Shown here piece by piece: positions 34,019 to 47,608 of a stretch of 64,000 nt of DNA. The position numbers were made by a program, and so were the translations under genes. Source of the DNA: Talpa occidentalis (Eukaryota > Chordata > Mammalia > Eulipotyphla > Talpidae); assembly GCF_014898055.3 (NCBI RefSeq), contig NW_023605083.1:95133483-95197482 (forward strand), read 5' to 3'. Positions within the stretch are counted from its first letter, which is position 1. The number at the start of each line of letters is the position of its first letter. Below the pieces are notes generated by a model that was not told the DNA's origin, did not search any database, and saw only the letters and a list, made by a program, of their open reading frames with translations.

Positions 34019-35529
34019 TGTTTTCTTTCTTAGTAAATTTCTCTTATTCCATTTCTTAAACCTAATTTGAGAAGCAGGACTGATTTTGCTCCATAAAGTT
34101 TTCCTTATTTCTAGGAGTCTGGAGATCATCATAAACTCTGTCATACATAAAATCCAGGCCAAACTTCTTTGCCTTTCAGTCTCTAGTTAACACAGCTCTT
34201 TTCTCATTATCCTTACCTAATTTGATGTTCCTGTGCATCTTTTAAGGGTAGGTTGGCATAGTCCACTTTGATAGGTTAGGAAACTTGACAGTTAAATATT
34301 TTTCCCTAGTAAAAGGTGGGTTTTAAGCCACCTGTATGACTGATGACCTTTTCACTTCTCGGGACGCTTTCTCACTGAGCTCTCTTTAAGCCGTTTCAGT
34401 CATTCAGGTCTGAGAGAAGAATCTTTACCAGAAATGGTGCAGATTCAGAAACAGAAGGAAGAAATTATTTTAGGTTTCAGTCAGGGGGTGGTAGCTGTAA
34501 GCATCCAGCCACCTTTGAATTGATTTTGGAGCCTTGGTGCTACCTGATGTTCCTTTATGTTACATAGTTCTAAACTTGCTGGAGGGTTTATAGTGGCATT
34601 TTGTATTTGAAGGCATTTTGATTGGGAATCCACAAGTTAGTAGAAAACTTTAATTTGGCATTAGCCCAGGAGACCAGCATAGATTTGAAAGGTAATAGAA
34701 CTCTTTCAACACTTTACATAATTAATTAAATGAACCCATTTAGCATATGAGTTAATAACATGTTGCTGTTCTGGCTAAATCTGTCATCTGGGTAAATTAT
34801 TGTCCTTGCTAATGGATAGGCGTGAGTTAGCGTCTGGTCCTTCCCCCCAACTCTGGAAAGTTTTCCTGTGTCTCTTCACGCTCTTTGGCAAGGTTGAGAA
34901 TTAATGCGTACTTCCAGGAAGGATTCAAGGGCAGGAATGGTAAGATTGGTCTACCTGGTGACTATGCACAAAAGGTAGCCTTGACCATTAATGCAACTCA
35001 AGGTGGGCCTTTTGAGAGAGGGTAACAGTTCCATCATATGCAACTTGACAACACCCCATTATAGGGAAGATGAAATGGATATTACAACAGTTTTTTCTAG
35101 TTATATTTCATCTTACCAAAGAATTACTCATACAAAAATTATAAAAGGGGGAAGACAAGAAAAAGTGTTGACAGATATCTTCTTATAAATAGCTAACATG
35201 CTTATGTTTATTTATTGCCTGACTTTGCTAAAAAATAAGCGACATTGACTCCTATAACACATTTGCTGGTGTTCCTGAAACCCGAGTTAGATTCTACCTG
35301 TGGGAAGTATCCACCTTTTTGGAGTTGTTAGACACTAGGCTGTATGTAGGAAGGGCTGGCGCAGAGATGTGGAGAGTGTGATGTGGTGCCTGGTACTGCC
35401 TGGAGTTGCTTGCTCCCTTCTATCTCTCTTGCGTGACTGGAAGTGAAAGGAGAGGGGAGGCTAAGTGGGCTTGAAAGGGAAGGGACCACAGTCATGCTTC
35501 ACCTGAGGGAGCGACCAGGAATCATGACT

Positions 35530-35710
35530 ATAATAACAACCTGTTCTAGTTGAGGTTCTGTGTTGGATCTTTTAGCTATATTGCCTTATTTAATCATTAC
35601 AAAATGCTTGGGTGTTATTATTCTATTTTACAGATGAGAACATCAAGACTTACAGGGGCTAGATACTTATTCACAGTCATGTAGTTTTATAAGTTGTTCT
35701 ACCTGGGTGT
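35530..35710 (-). repeat. MIR fragment
   Basis: TATTCTATTTTACAGATGAG followed by GGGGCTAGATACTTATTCAC is the reverse complement of the MIR core. Confidence 0.7.
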
Positions 35711-38599
35711 ACTGTGCTTCACTGAACAGGCTTGAGAGGATAATTGGGTTGCATAATCAAAGAGTAAGTAAGGTAGTCACCAGCCACAGGAGGAAAAACA
35801 GCTGGCATATGAAGACTGACATGATCCTGAATTGTGTAAAAAAAAAAAAAAAAAAAGTGGAAAGGATTTGGTTAGTATTTACAAAACCATGAATGGTTCT
35901 GGAAGAAGGAAACAATATGGAATTATTCAATTATCAATTAAAATGATACTTTAAAAAAGTTTGAGAAAGGTGAAATAAGGAAAGCTAAAGGGGGAAATAA
36001 ATCTTGTGGAACTCTAAGTATAATGAAAATACAAATTTTGGGCAAGCTTAGATAAGTCTTTAGATGTTAGAGCCATAATGGTATAGTATGAGTAATTTTA
36101 CAATTTAAGGCACATGCCAAAATCTTAATGTTGAAGTTGGAAGGTTGTAAACAACTAGACTCTTCTTGCTTGTGTCAGAAGGAAGATGTGGTAGCTTGGA
36201 ATATAGATATATCCAGTAAGGCAGTTCTGGTTTTCCTTGTGGTGCTGTGCGTTATGAACTGTTATAGATTATGAGCTACAGTTCCTATAGTTCATTTTTA
36301 GCAGGCCTGGAGTTGAGACTGTCCAGGGAGCTGTAAGGAGTTACTGAGGAAGTAATTTATGCCCCTACCCTTCACTCTCCCTGGGTTATACCATCAAACT
36401 CAGAGGAATGGGAGTGGTATAATTGCAAAACCCTGTGAGGGCCATTGCACAAACAAAAAATTATCTCTCTGTCTCTCACTTGACAGTCTCTCTCTATTCA
36501 GTCTTTTAGAGATCTAGAAAGATTTAGCTAATAACTCCCCACCCCCAGTTTAAGTGATAATATTGAGTGGAATTCCAAGGAAAAGGTGAGCCATTATGTT
36601 CCAGTTAATTTGGACCTTGCCTGCCCAGGTACTGTGGGTCAGTTAGCAAGTCTTTTTCTGGGTGAGAAATAATGCAGAAGTGAATGTTGGTACAAGACCT
36701 CAGACCTTCACTTGATCTCTCCATCTATAATTAGGTTTAAAAAAAATCAAGTCTATAATTTTGCTTTGAGAATTCCGCACTCCTTTTTTATACATGTATT
36801 GATACTGTGCTGATGACAGAACTTCAAGTTTCGAGAATTTTTTAGCACTTAAAAGTAGGCCTAACTGCTAATGTATTAGATCAGTAATTGATGACATTGT
36901 AACATTTTCAGTCACATATACCTTAAAAAATTTCATTCCTGCTTATTGAAGTTATTTTTTTGCTTTGTTCTGTAACTTATTTTTACACAATCCTACTTGC
37001 AGATTCAACTCATTCTTTTTCATACATCTTTCAAATTCGTTTTTCTTGCTTCTTTCTGCATTCTTACTGCTGTTTTGTTCATCTTTCTTGCCTCTTCTAT
37101 TTTTGCCACCTAGTAGCAACATTCACTTACTTAGGGCTAAAAGAAGAAGAGTAACTATTGCTTTAAAATTGTTTCAGTGTTTCATCACCTTGTTCTCTGT
37201 AGTGAAGACGAATTTTCCCTGCCCTCTTTTAGTGGAAGCTGGTGGGAGACTGACTTCTGAGCTGTGACTGAGGTTCCCCTGTCTTCACTGTGGTCCACTG
37301 CTGTTCTAGACAGCCTTTCCTCTTAATTTATGCTGAGCTCCTTTTGCCTGGTTTTTCATTCATTACTTAGGCGTGCAGGACCCATGGAGCTCATTTTTTC
37401 TTTCTGAAGTGATTCCTACTGCACATCTGCTAGAGCCGCCAATTGAGCTCCAGGGGTGGAGGAGAGTGTCAGTGCACTCACTGCCTCTGGGTTTCCCCTG
37501 AAGGTTTGCTAGTCCCTGTTCTGTTCCTGCTAGATAGCGAGAAGTGGGTTGCTTTGATGCTGCACCAGCATTCCATTCTTATCTGAGTAGCTACATTAGC
37601 ATTTTTCAGGTTTTGTAAATTTTAGGTGATACCTTTATCTTAGAATCCTAGGAATTTTGAGAATTAGATGGGAAAGACTACTTAAACATCTTTCCTCAAG
37701 TCCTTGCTCTTTTTCCTGTAAGTTTTGATTGAATATGTATAAATACAAGTTGTATTTGCTTTCTCCACAGTGATAACAGAACATCACAAACATAAGTAGA
37801 TCACTGAGAAAACCAGATGTTTGCCAATAAACTAAGGAGTGAAAGAGTATTTTGAAAAGGCTTTTCTTTTAAACAGCTTATTTTACTACCCACATTGCTA
37901 TACAATGTGTTTACATAAGGTACTATCAGATCCAATTGAATATGAAAAAAATGCATCCATGTTTCTAAAGAAACCTCAAGGTTTTCTTCTAACTTCTAAA
38001 GTCCTACTCTGACTTATTATCCCTTGGGAAAATTGTCTTTTTTTAAGGCCTTTTTTAGAATTTCCTCACTTCATTATTAGTTCATTTTTTTTATCATTTG
38101 AAGTCAGCTAATTGACTAGAAAATGTTGATCTATATGTGTTTATACATCACAATTTATGAACTAAATTTGAATCTTTTGTAGTATTCATGAGTAGTTCTT
38201 AATTAGAAATTTGGGTTAATAAAATAACTTGTAATATGTTCTGAATTTGTAAATTGAAAGAATTGACAGAAACTATTTTAAAAGTTACTCTTAATTTATA
38301 AGAACTTAATGTATACTTTTTATGTGGAATAGATGTGAAAAGTAAAGGTTAAGGCAGTATAACTCATAATTTAAACTTGTTCAATTTCATATAAGAAAGT
38401 GCTTCTTTATCAGAAAGAGCTGAATTTGTTAAACAAAGCCCATATGTTATAGTTTCTTCTGTGATGGGGGTGGGGAGGTAATGTGATTTGAACTTGAATA
38501 GTTTTATTCAAAATGTAATATAAAAATGAAATGTCATGTTCTAATTTTGGTTTGTTTGATTTACAGTTAATGAACTGGAACTTATCTCTTTTACTTTAG

Positions 38600-38632
38600 G
38601 CTTTCAGATAAACTTCTGTGAAAAGGCACAAA
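38600..38632 (+). CDS. MAP2K4: MAP2K4 33-nt in-frame cassette exon
   Basis: Small exon flanked by a good acceptor (CTCTTTTACTTTAG) and donor (GTAAGC). Its phases match exon 1 and exon 2 exactly. Read in frame after exon 1 it adds 11 residues, FQINFCEKAQS, between the N-terminal tail and the docking motif. I recall the longer human MKK4 isoform (410 rather than 399 residues) having this same insertion, so the exon is conserved and optional. Skipping leaves the frame intact. It lies 8.1 kb after exon 1 and 21.6 kb before exon 2. The insertion sits directly before the MAPK docking site, so it could change partner binding, which is an inference. Confidence 0.88.
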
Positions 38633-39419
38633 GTAAGCTACAAATTTTATGATATTATGCTACTTATTTTTTTCATATCCATCTTGGTATTGGGAATGTG
38701 TCCACTATTGTTTCAACTAACCAACCATGACAATTTTACATTGAAAGAGCTTCCATTTTTCATTTTTCCAAATACAAAAAAAAAATTGTGTTTTTATTTT
38801 CTTGATTGTAAATTGTTTTATTTTCACTTGAAATTAAAGTAGGAGAAATTTATATATTACATGTATATCTTCAAATATATATAAATATAGCAAGGTGTTC
38901 AGATATGTGTAGATGTAGGTAAAATATACTTAGAAAGACAGGCACAGGTATAAAAAGATATAGAAAGTTGTGCATAGGTATTTTAACTTAACCATAACTT
39001 AAATCACAAGTTGAGTTCTTTTTAAGATTGTGATGCAAAAAGCGTGTAACTACTCAGAGATGCCATGTTTTAAAACCAATTGATGTTAAACTATACATTT
39101 AATGCATTATGATTTTTTTCTTTGAAACAAACTGATTTCATCTACCATCTCCCTATCCTCTGTAGACTTATATTTGGCACTTTTTCATGGACTACAGTAT
39201 TGGTTTTCTATAGAAAGTAAAAATTTATAAAGCTAAAACAATTGCATTTTAGACTTAAATATCACTTGTATAAAATGCAGTTTAAAAAATAAATCCCAAC
39301 TCAAATAGACTACTCTCTAGTTAACATAAAAATATCCTAAAATATTATATAATTAGTTTTATCTTTTTGTTTTTACTCATACAGTAAGAAAGATGGCCAT
39401 TTTTTGATATATGTCATCC

Positions 39420-39720
39420 GTTTTCTTACTCCATCAGCTTTATTGAAATGTTATTAAGATGTAACCTTGTGTACATTTAAGTTCTACCAGGTGATGATTT
39501 GATACACTTATGTATTACAAAATGTTTACCACAGTAGGATTACTTAACACTTCTATCATGTCACACAATTACTCTTTTTTGTGGTGAACACATTTAAGAT
39601 CTAGTCTCTTAGGACCTTTCAAGTATATAGGACAGTGTTGTTAACTGTAGTCACTATGATGTACATTTGATCCCTTGATATGTATCATTGCTCAGTGACT
39701 TAGTTCAAAGGAAGCTAAGT
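39420..39720 (-). repeat. L1-like fragment
   Basis: CTTTATTGAAATGTTATTAA, CAGGTGATGATTTGATACAC and TAAGATCTAGTCTCTTAGGA match a widespread old L1 segment, antisense. Confidence 0.55.
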
Positions 39721-40812
39721 TTAACTTGGAGAAAATATTCTGTGTTTAATTTTTTTTTGGTGGAATCAAAATGCTTAATTTCCACTATTTTTATAAACTA
39801 AAAATAGTCTAAGATTTCCTGCCCACAGTGAACCTGTATGTATGCTGTATAGCTATATGCAATGAAGTTGCAACTTTAACTTCATGCTATCTTTTAATTT
39901 TAGCATTTACATTGATAATTTTTAGCTTTCATTTACATTTTAAAATAAATTATTTCTGTTTGACATTTATTAGAATTCTGTGCTTTTATTTATATATTGA
40001 CAGAAATCTAATTTAAGGAAAATGTTGACATTTTCTAATTAAAAGTGTTTTACATTATTGCTTTTTTTTCTCTTAGTGTTCTTGTTTTATGCAGACTTAA
40101 AACAAGAGAAATGTATTGATGTTACTTAGTTTAAAATTGTGTATATAGTGTCTATAAACATCTCTGAGGGCAGATTAAAAATGTCTTTAGATTAAGTGGG
40201 CCTGTCCCTTTCCCATTGTTAGAAAAGTGATAGGTTTTCAGTCCTTTAATACACATCGAAGAATCTAACAAGGGAGCTTGGTATGGGATTTAATCATGTG
40301 GTGGGAGGGACACATGTAGTCCTACTTTGGTACTCAATTCTGGTTGCCCTCACTGCCTCTTTATACTACCACTTTTTTTTTTTTTCCTCCTGGCTTCTCA
40401 CATCTCCCTTTTTATTTTCCCTCTACCTATTGGGAAGTCTGTCTCTTTATTTTGGGACTTTTGTAGTTCAACATAGTTTTATACATTAATTCACAAAGCA
40501 CACGTTGTACACCTAGGTACCATACAGTGAGTGAGGTTATTGGTCCAGAAATGAATAGAGTATGTCCCTGTCCTTAGAAGGCTCTTAGTGTAGTAGACTG
40601 GAGTTGATCCTCTGTTGATTATATAGGGGCTCAACTACTGATGTTACAGATTGATTAGTAGCTGAACCAAGGGTAGGTGGTACAGGAGCAGAGTATACTG
40701 AGGACTTTTGTTCCAGGTGCTTTTTCATGAGAGAGAACACCATGAAGGGGTTCTGTGGGCCTCATAAGAGCTGTATTCTGATTGGAGACTGTCTCAAAGA
40801 TCAGTAATTGGG

Positions 40813-41081
40813 GGGCCCTCCCAGGTGGTGCAGGCAGTTGAAATCAGCACTATGAAGCTGTCCGCAGCCTCTGCAGTACGGGTTCTATCCCAGCCGGCTG
40901 AGGAGATACCCACATGGCAGGTTAGACCTCTCCGGTCTTGCCCACTGCGCCTCTCAGCAGTGTATTTCAGTCAGTCTGCCTGTTCTGTTCTCCGCTCTGT
41001 CTCTGGTGAATCCTCCCACGCTCCCAGACATCTGGCATGTACCCTGGTTCTTGTATAAATAAATAAATCTTAAAAAAAGAA
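40813..41081 (+). mobile_element. tRNA-derived SINE, first of a tandem pair
   Basis: Runs from GCCCTCCCAGGTGGTGCAGG to AATAAATAAATCTT plus an A-rich tail. AAAGATCAG occurs at 40796-40804, 41082-41090 and 41371-41379, bounding both units. It is more diverged than the second unit, so it is probably the older one. Confidence 0.92.
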
Positions 41082-41090
41082 AAAGATCAG

Positions 41091-41370
41091 GGGCCTCCCC
41101 TGGTGGCACAGCGGTTGAGCGCTGGGCTGCGAAGCTGCCCGCAATCTCTGCAGCACTAGTTCGATCCCCGGCCACTGGCAAGGGTCCCACATGGTGCGCA
41201 GACCTCTCCTGCCACCCGCTGCTCCCCTCAGCAGTGTACTTCGGTCCTTCTGCCTGTTCTGCTCCCCGCTCTGGCTCTGGCGAATCCTCTCACCCTCCTG
41301 CGCTTCTGACTGTACCCAGTGCTTGTATAAATTAAATAAATCTTTAAAAAAAAAAAGAAAAAGAAAAGAA
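41091..41370 (+). mobile_element. tRNA-derived SINE, second of the tandem pair
   Basis: Well preserved: A-box region GGTTGAGCGCTGGGCTGCGA, B box GTTCGATCCCCGGCC, tail ATAAATCTTT plus A-rich tract. Same target duplication as the neighbour. Confidence 0.94.
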
Positions 41371-44300
41371 AAAGATCAGCAATGGGCTTGCCCTACTTTG
41401 GTGTTAAGCAGATCTGTCTATGCTGCTTGTAGCTCAGTAGAAGTGTCCAGGAAAGGGAAAACAGGCATCAGGTGGCGGGGAAGTGGGATGCTAGTAGGGT
41501 AGTCAGCTGCAACTTGACAACATTTATTTTTATACTATTGCTACCTATATTTTAGGATAATTTTTCAGTTGCTTACATATATTAACACTTTGTTTTTCTA
41601 AGACTGATCCTGTGATTTGCATGACTTAAAAATTAAAGTGCAGTTTCATAGTGTTTCTAGGCAATCAGTCTTCCAGTTTACTCTGGAATATAAACAGCTT
41701 TATATTAAAAGTGGTTACTCATTTCTTGCAAAGCAAAGATCTTGAAATCATCAAAGCAGTAATTTTTCCTCTATTCGGGCAGACTCTAGTGGCAGAATCT
41801 CTAAGTTTATTCTAAAAGTATTTCAAAATTATCAGAAAGCATACATTTAATTTAATAAAAATAATTAGATATCACAACCTAGTTATAGGAGGGATGGAGT
41901 TCAAAGAGCACAAAATTTGATATTGTTTAAAAAGTCCAGTAAGTCTGAGTTTTACTGTTCTAATTCACCACAAGTTCAAAAGATTTATTGTAAGATGATT
42001 CTGATGACTAATGGAAGCTCTGAAGGATTAATTTTTTCCATTGTTTGACTTTCACATAGTTTTGTTTTTGATATTGCTACATCACTTTTCCAATCATCTT
42101 ATTACAATTGCGTGTTGTAAGTCAGTGGAGTTTTATTGGAGATGTGTGTGTAGGCATTTTCATGCACAAATAATATGAGATTACATGTTTAATTTGGGAA
42201 CCAGATTTTTATAGAAATTCAATAAAAATCCACTTTGCATCTCATGGGCTTCCTTTTTTTATCAGTCATAGTTTAAGCATTTATTTGCTTGTTGCTTTTC
42301 TAAATATATGTATGTATGTTTAAGATAATGTATATTTAATGTAATAAGTAAATAAAATCATAATTTAAGACAAGAGCATTATAGTCCTTTTAATACTTTT
42401 GGATCATTGATTTGTTTTTAATAATCCAAGCCTGAATATAACACTACATTAGGGAAAAAATTTCTTTCCAATGTATAGCTCCTACTTTTAGGGAGTTTAT
42501 TAATTCATTACTTATCATTTGGAGATAATGGTTTTAGATTTGTAAAGATGTTTATGTGATTTATGACCAAGTTTGATTGTTATATCTCTATGGCTTTCAT
42601 GAGCTAACCTGTAAATGTAATTCCTTGCAATATGATTTGTTTTGCATTTGAAATCAGTTTTTTTTAGGAAGGGTAGGAGATTTGCTTAGAAACAAAAGTT
42701 TTTGAGAAATGCTTTTTATGTATTAAAAACTTACCATATTCTATCAATATTTTTAGTTTTTATTTGGATAAGAATTATGACCCAGTAAAAAACCTTAGGG
42801 CATAGGAATTTTCTGAGGAAAATCCCTCAAAGATTTGAAGTGGGTGTATTTAGGAGTTTGGTAAATACTGTTATTACTAGTTTAGTTTTCACACAAGAGC
42901 ACTTTAAGCTGCTTTTTGTTTTTTTTTTTTTTTAATCTCTTTCAGGCCCTGATTGTAGAATTTTTGAGCACTAAAGTCAGGTTTGGGTAGTGTTGAGTTT
43001 TTGTAGCTTTGCCTTTCACACTTTTGACAGCCTGAAAAACTTTTAATGGCTTTTAAAAATTGTTTTACTTGGGAATGTTTGCATATTAGCAATATCTTTA
43101 TCTAGAAAATTATTTGCTCCAGTGTTGAAGTCACTAATAGAAATTAGGTTACAGGTAGTGATTGATTTGGTGTACCTGCACGCACATCAGAATTTGGAGT
43201 ATAGAAAAGAGATATCCTAGTGACATTCTCATTTTACTGTGAAACTATCATTCACTATCCCTAATTGTTTTAAGATTGATAATTAATGAAAGAAGAAATA
43301 ATAAAGTAGAGGAAGATGGTTTATGAATCTTTGAGGAAGTCATTAATAAATTTATGATCTGACAAAGAAGCATCTGTAATAGATGATAATTTTGCTTAAG
43401 AGAGTGTTTGACTCTATTGAATGTGAAGTATAGAAAACCAGAGAAAATTAAAGAGTGGAAGGAGGATCAAGCCATCCTGGATTTAAAGTAATGAGATTGG
43501 AAAATTTAGCTGATTATATTTCTAATTTCCCATTTTATGTAGCAAAAGTGACCACCTTTGCTGCTTATTGGAGAGTCACAAGGTTTCTGTGCATTTAGAT
43601 AGATGTTGAAGTAAGGACTTCCTAAATACATCTCAGTACCATTGTCATACCATTAAACAAATCAGTGTTAGCAGGTAGCCATTCAGTGTTCAGATTGTCT
43701 CTAATGTTTTACAAATGACTTTACACTTGGTTTATTCAAGTTGGAAGCTCAAAAAGTCCACACACAAACTGCATTTGGTTGATATATCATTAAGTTTCTT
43801 TAAGTGTGTAGTGGTTCCTTTTTTTCTTGCCAGTAAAATATTGAAAAAAATGGATACTATACTTTGTAGCTTTTTGCATATTTTGGCTTTAACTGATTAT
43901 ATCCTTTTAGTAATTCATGTTTCATGTGCTCCTCTGTGGTATTTTTTTGTTAATTGGTAGTTATAGAGTCTTGATCATGTAGAGCTTCAGATTTTTGGCT
44001 AGAACCCTTCACAGTTGATACTGTGCATTTCTTGTCATATCACATCAAGAGGCCAAGAGACATATGAATTCTGGTTGTTGCTTTTGTTGTAATCAGTGGT
44101 TTAGGTGCTATCCATGGGATTCATATAGGAGAGAGTTCCTGACAGACTTTCATCTGATTTTTGTCTAAATTACTTAAGTAGGGATAGTTAACTCATGTTT
44201 TCAAACATTTGAGGGTTCTCCAAATAATAGCTATAATCATGCATTAAATGTAAATTATAGAGTTAATTATTGACGGTTTCTTTAGGCTACACCAATGTTG

Positions 44301-46329
44301 AAGGATAGGGAAGTATGTGTTTATATGTACACACGTGCACAAAACAAATACTTTACTGTGAGAGAATTAAAACTGAAATTCTGTCTGTTCATTCCATAGA
44401 ACATATGTGACCTATTTATTAATCAGGGTTTTTTTTAATAAAACATTTAAGGTCTCTTATTAATCTAGGAAGATAGTCAAAAGCCATACCAAGTATTGAT
44501 TCTTGACATACTTTTGTGTGTGAAGTTGAAGAACCAGTTGGCATGCAAGACCAGCGCTGCTAAATTAAGATAAATTCTGAAAGAAGTTCATCTATGTTTT
44601 TTAATTTGTATGCATTGCTTAGAATGCCCAGGCATTACCAGCACAATAATTGGGAACCAGATCTGGTCATGAAAGGCATTTTGGTGAGAGTAGAAGTATA
44701 TAAAACATCTCATATAGGATATAAAAGAAAAACCTGGTGAACTACTTCTGTTGGAATTAACAGTAACCTTTTTAGTGACTAGTGTGTTCTTGTCCAACAG
44801 GTGTCATTATTCACTCTTCAGTAGTAGACCAACTCTCCAGCTCTCCTTTTCCACTATTCCTGTTCATAGTCTTGTAACTAGATTATTTAAGTCTCTCATG
44901 ATATCCTAGAACTGATGTGATCTTTTATTTTCTTTCTTGGATCATGAGATTGCACCATTTAAAGTAATAAATTAGATAAATTTCAGTCAGGATACACTAT
45001 ATGTTCTCTATGGATGATACTACATGTATTATATATTATGTGCTATATATTTAGAATGTAAGTAGGATGCAACATATCCTCTTTGAGTGATATCTTTACT
45101 CTCTTGATTAATCTTACTTTAAGCTTTTAAAAATTTATAGAATATATTCATGGGCAACAAATATTTCTTAATTGTGTCTACTAAATATTATTAACATTTT
45201 ATTGCTTTTGAAATTGGGAGGTATTCTTCAGTGGGGCCCAAAGAAGCTATTCAGATGCTGGTGAGAGGAGAATAATAGTTGATTATGTTCCTGAAAAAGA
45301 AAGGGGTTATTATATGGGAAATATAGTATACTGTTGATGATTAGTTATAAATTATATAGTGACTTTTTTCCCTTCCTCTGAAGTGATTAAATTATTGTTA
45401 AGCAATGGTGTTTTAGAATTAGAGAAGTCATCTTTGAGGTAAGGTTTATTTCTAGGTAGCATAAGCTACTAGAAAACCATTTATATTCCACTGCTTATGT
45501 TTGAGTAGTTTGTCTCTAGCCTTCAATACAAATGTTAAGTAAAATTCAGCCTTGTTGTCATTTAAATATGTCAGTTACAGGTTACTTGAAGGTTCTCCAA
45601 ATTATCTTAGTCAAATTAAAATATGCAGAATATTTCTATGAAGAAAATTGATGCCTTCTGCCTTTCTGAATTCCTAAGAATACATCATGGTGAAAAGTGG
45701 AGTTATTATATGTAAAATTTTGTATGATGGTATGAATTTTTTGGCTTTGGGATGAGCTAATTGGGCAACTGAGTCAGGGAATCCTCTGAAAAGTAGAGAG
45801 AAGTCAGGTTGTTAACAAAAAGTTTACTGTGTCTCATTTTGGAACCAGGTAGGAAGGAAAGGAAGTAAAACCCTCTGTCTAGTTTTTCTGAGGTAGCATA
45901 ATATGGGCATGTATGTCCATCCTTTGCTTTAAGAAGACCTTAATGGATCAGCAGCCAACCAGGTATTTGAAGGACTTCTGAGTGGATAATTCTTGATGAT
46001 ATGTACCGGTTCATAAATTAACTATTGATATATAAGCAATAAAGAGAAATTTATAGGCCATATCATCCCACTCTTTCTCTAATTGGATATTTTAAAACTT
46101 ATTTTTAGACTTGGTTGTAAAATGTGGATTCCACAGAAAATCAATTGCAAGTGTTAATAGTAATAAAGGATTTATTTCTTGAAACAGACTTCTCTTCCCT
46201 TTTGGAAATCTGTTTTCCTCACTTTATAATGTTTTAAGTTTTGACACTCTGAGGTGTTTTCTGACACCACACAATCTCTAATTCTTTGAAACCTATTAGT
46301 TTTCCAGTAATTCAACTCAGTTCTGATAC

Positions 46330-47090
46330 TATCTGTTTGGAGTTAGCATCACATCCCACAAGTTAAGGGGATCAGTCCCACAAAGCTGCCCTGACTTCAA
46401 CCCTGATGCAAATGGGGTACCAGTGCTACCCACACTTCTTGGCTGATTACAAATTTGAGAGTTTCCTTGCATGCAACATTCCTCCTCCTCCCCTCATGGA
46501 ATGATTTTCTAGAACCACTGAGAGAGCTCAGGAAAACATTTTATTTGCTTTTACCAGTTTATTATAAGGGTTGCAACTCAGGAAGACAACGAAGAGACAC
46601 AACTCGTAGAAGAGATTACATGAGGCAAGGTATGGAGGGGGGATGGTAGTGCCCATGTCTTCTCTGAGTGTACTATCCTGTTAGCACTTTTATGTGTTCA
46701 CCAAACACGAAGCTTCCTGAACTTGTTTAAAGTTTTTATGGAGGTTTCGTTACAGAGACAAGATTGGTTAAATTATTGGCTATTGGTGACTGGACTTAAT
46801 CTCCAGTGCCTCTCCTGTGTGGAGGTTGGTGTAGGGGACCAAAAGCTCTGACTTTCTAACCACCTGACTGGTTTTTCTGGAGACGAGCCCTCATTGAAGT
46901 TGTATAGGTCATCCCTCCCTCACCCCAACCCTACTAGCCACACCTCCTTAGCATAAACTCAGGCATGGTTAAAAGAGGCTTATTATGAATAACAGAAGAT
47001 AGTTGATTATTTAGGACATTTCAAGGGTTTTAGGAGCTCTGTTCCTGGAACCTGGGAAGAATACCAGATATATTTGGAATATATCACAGT
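46330..47090 (-). mobile_element. Old LTR, same family as 3900-4735, minus orientation
   Basis: The reverse complement carries the same landmarks: GTAACGAAACCTCCATAAAA, TTGGTGAACACATAAAAGTG, and the inner AGTCACCAATAGCCAATAAT. The ends are approximate. Confidence 0.62.
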
Positions 47091-47131
47091 GTTGGTAGTA
47101 AAACTACCTCGAACACGGTAGCATCTGTACG

Positions 47132-47163
<32 letters not shown>

Positions 47164-47405
47164 ATTTTTACAAGAACTGGGGTACAGGCCAGATGAAAGG
47201 GTGAAAGGGTTCACCAGAGACAGAGAAGGGAACAGAACAGGCAGACTGATGAAACACACTGCTGAGGGGAGCAGTGGGCGAGTCAGGAGAGGTCTGCTTT
47301 GTCATGTGGGATTCTCACCAGCCAACCGGGATCTAAGCTGTGCTGCAGAGGCTGCGGACAGCTTCACAGTGTGGTGCTCAACCGCCTGCGCCACCAGGGA
47401 GGCCC
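47132..47405 (-). mobile_element. tRNA-derived SINE
   Basis: Minus-strand full-length copy with a long T tract at its 3' side (about 47132-47157) and 5' end GGCCTCCCTGGTGGCGCAGG. Target duplication is imperfect (AGCAT followed by divergent bases). Confidence 0.9.
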
Positions 47406-47608
47406 AGCATCATAAGGTTTTTAGGAGGACTAATCTTCATTTATCTGGAAAGAACAGTAGATACCCAATATCATTTTGGCCAGTAGGTCATTGATATTCT
47501 GTTGTGAAAAAGATCAACATGCCTTATCTCTTGGGACCAAAGGGCTGCCTTCATGATGATGCTCAATTGTCTGCATCTTACAGTTTTCTTTATCCTCATC
47601 TACTTGTT

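Larger units (their letters stand above)
30502..38599 (+). other. MAP2K4: MAP2K4 intron 1, first part (to the cassette exon)
   Basis: Starts GTAAGG and ends TTTAG. Recognisable contents are an L2-like fragment (about 32035-32150), MIR copies (33030-33245, 35530-35710) and a minus-strand SINE (33766-34018). 31150-32030, 34030-35530 and 35710-38599 show no gene or family I can name. Confidence 0.8.
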
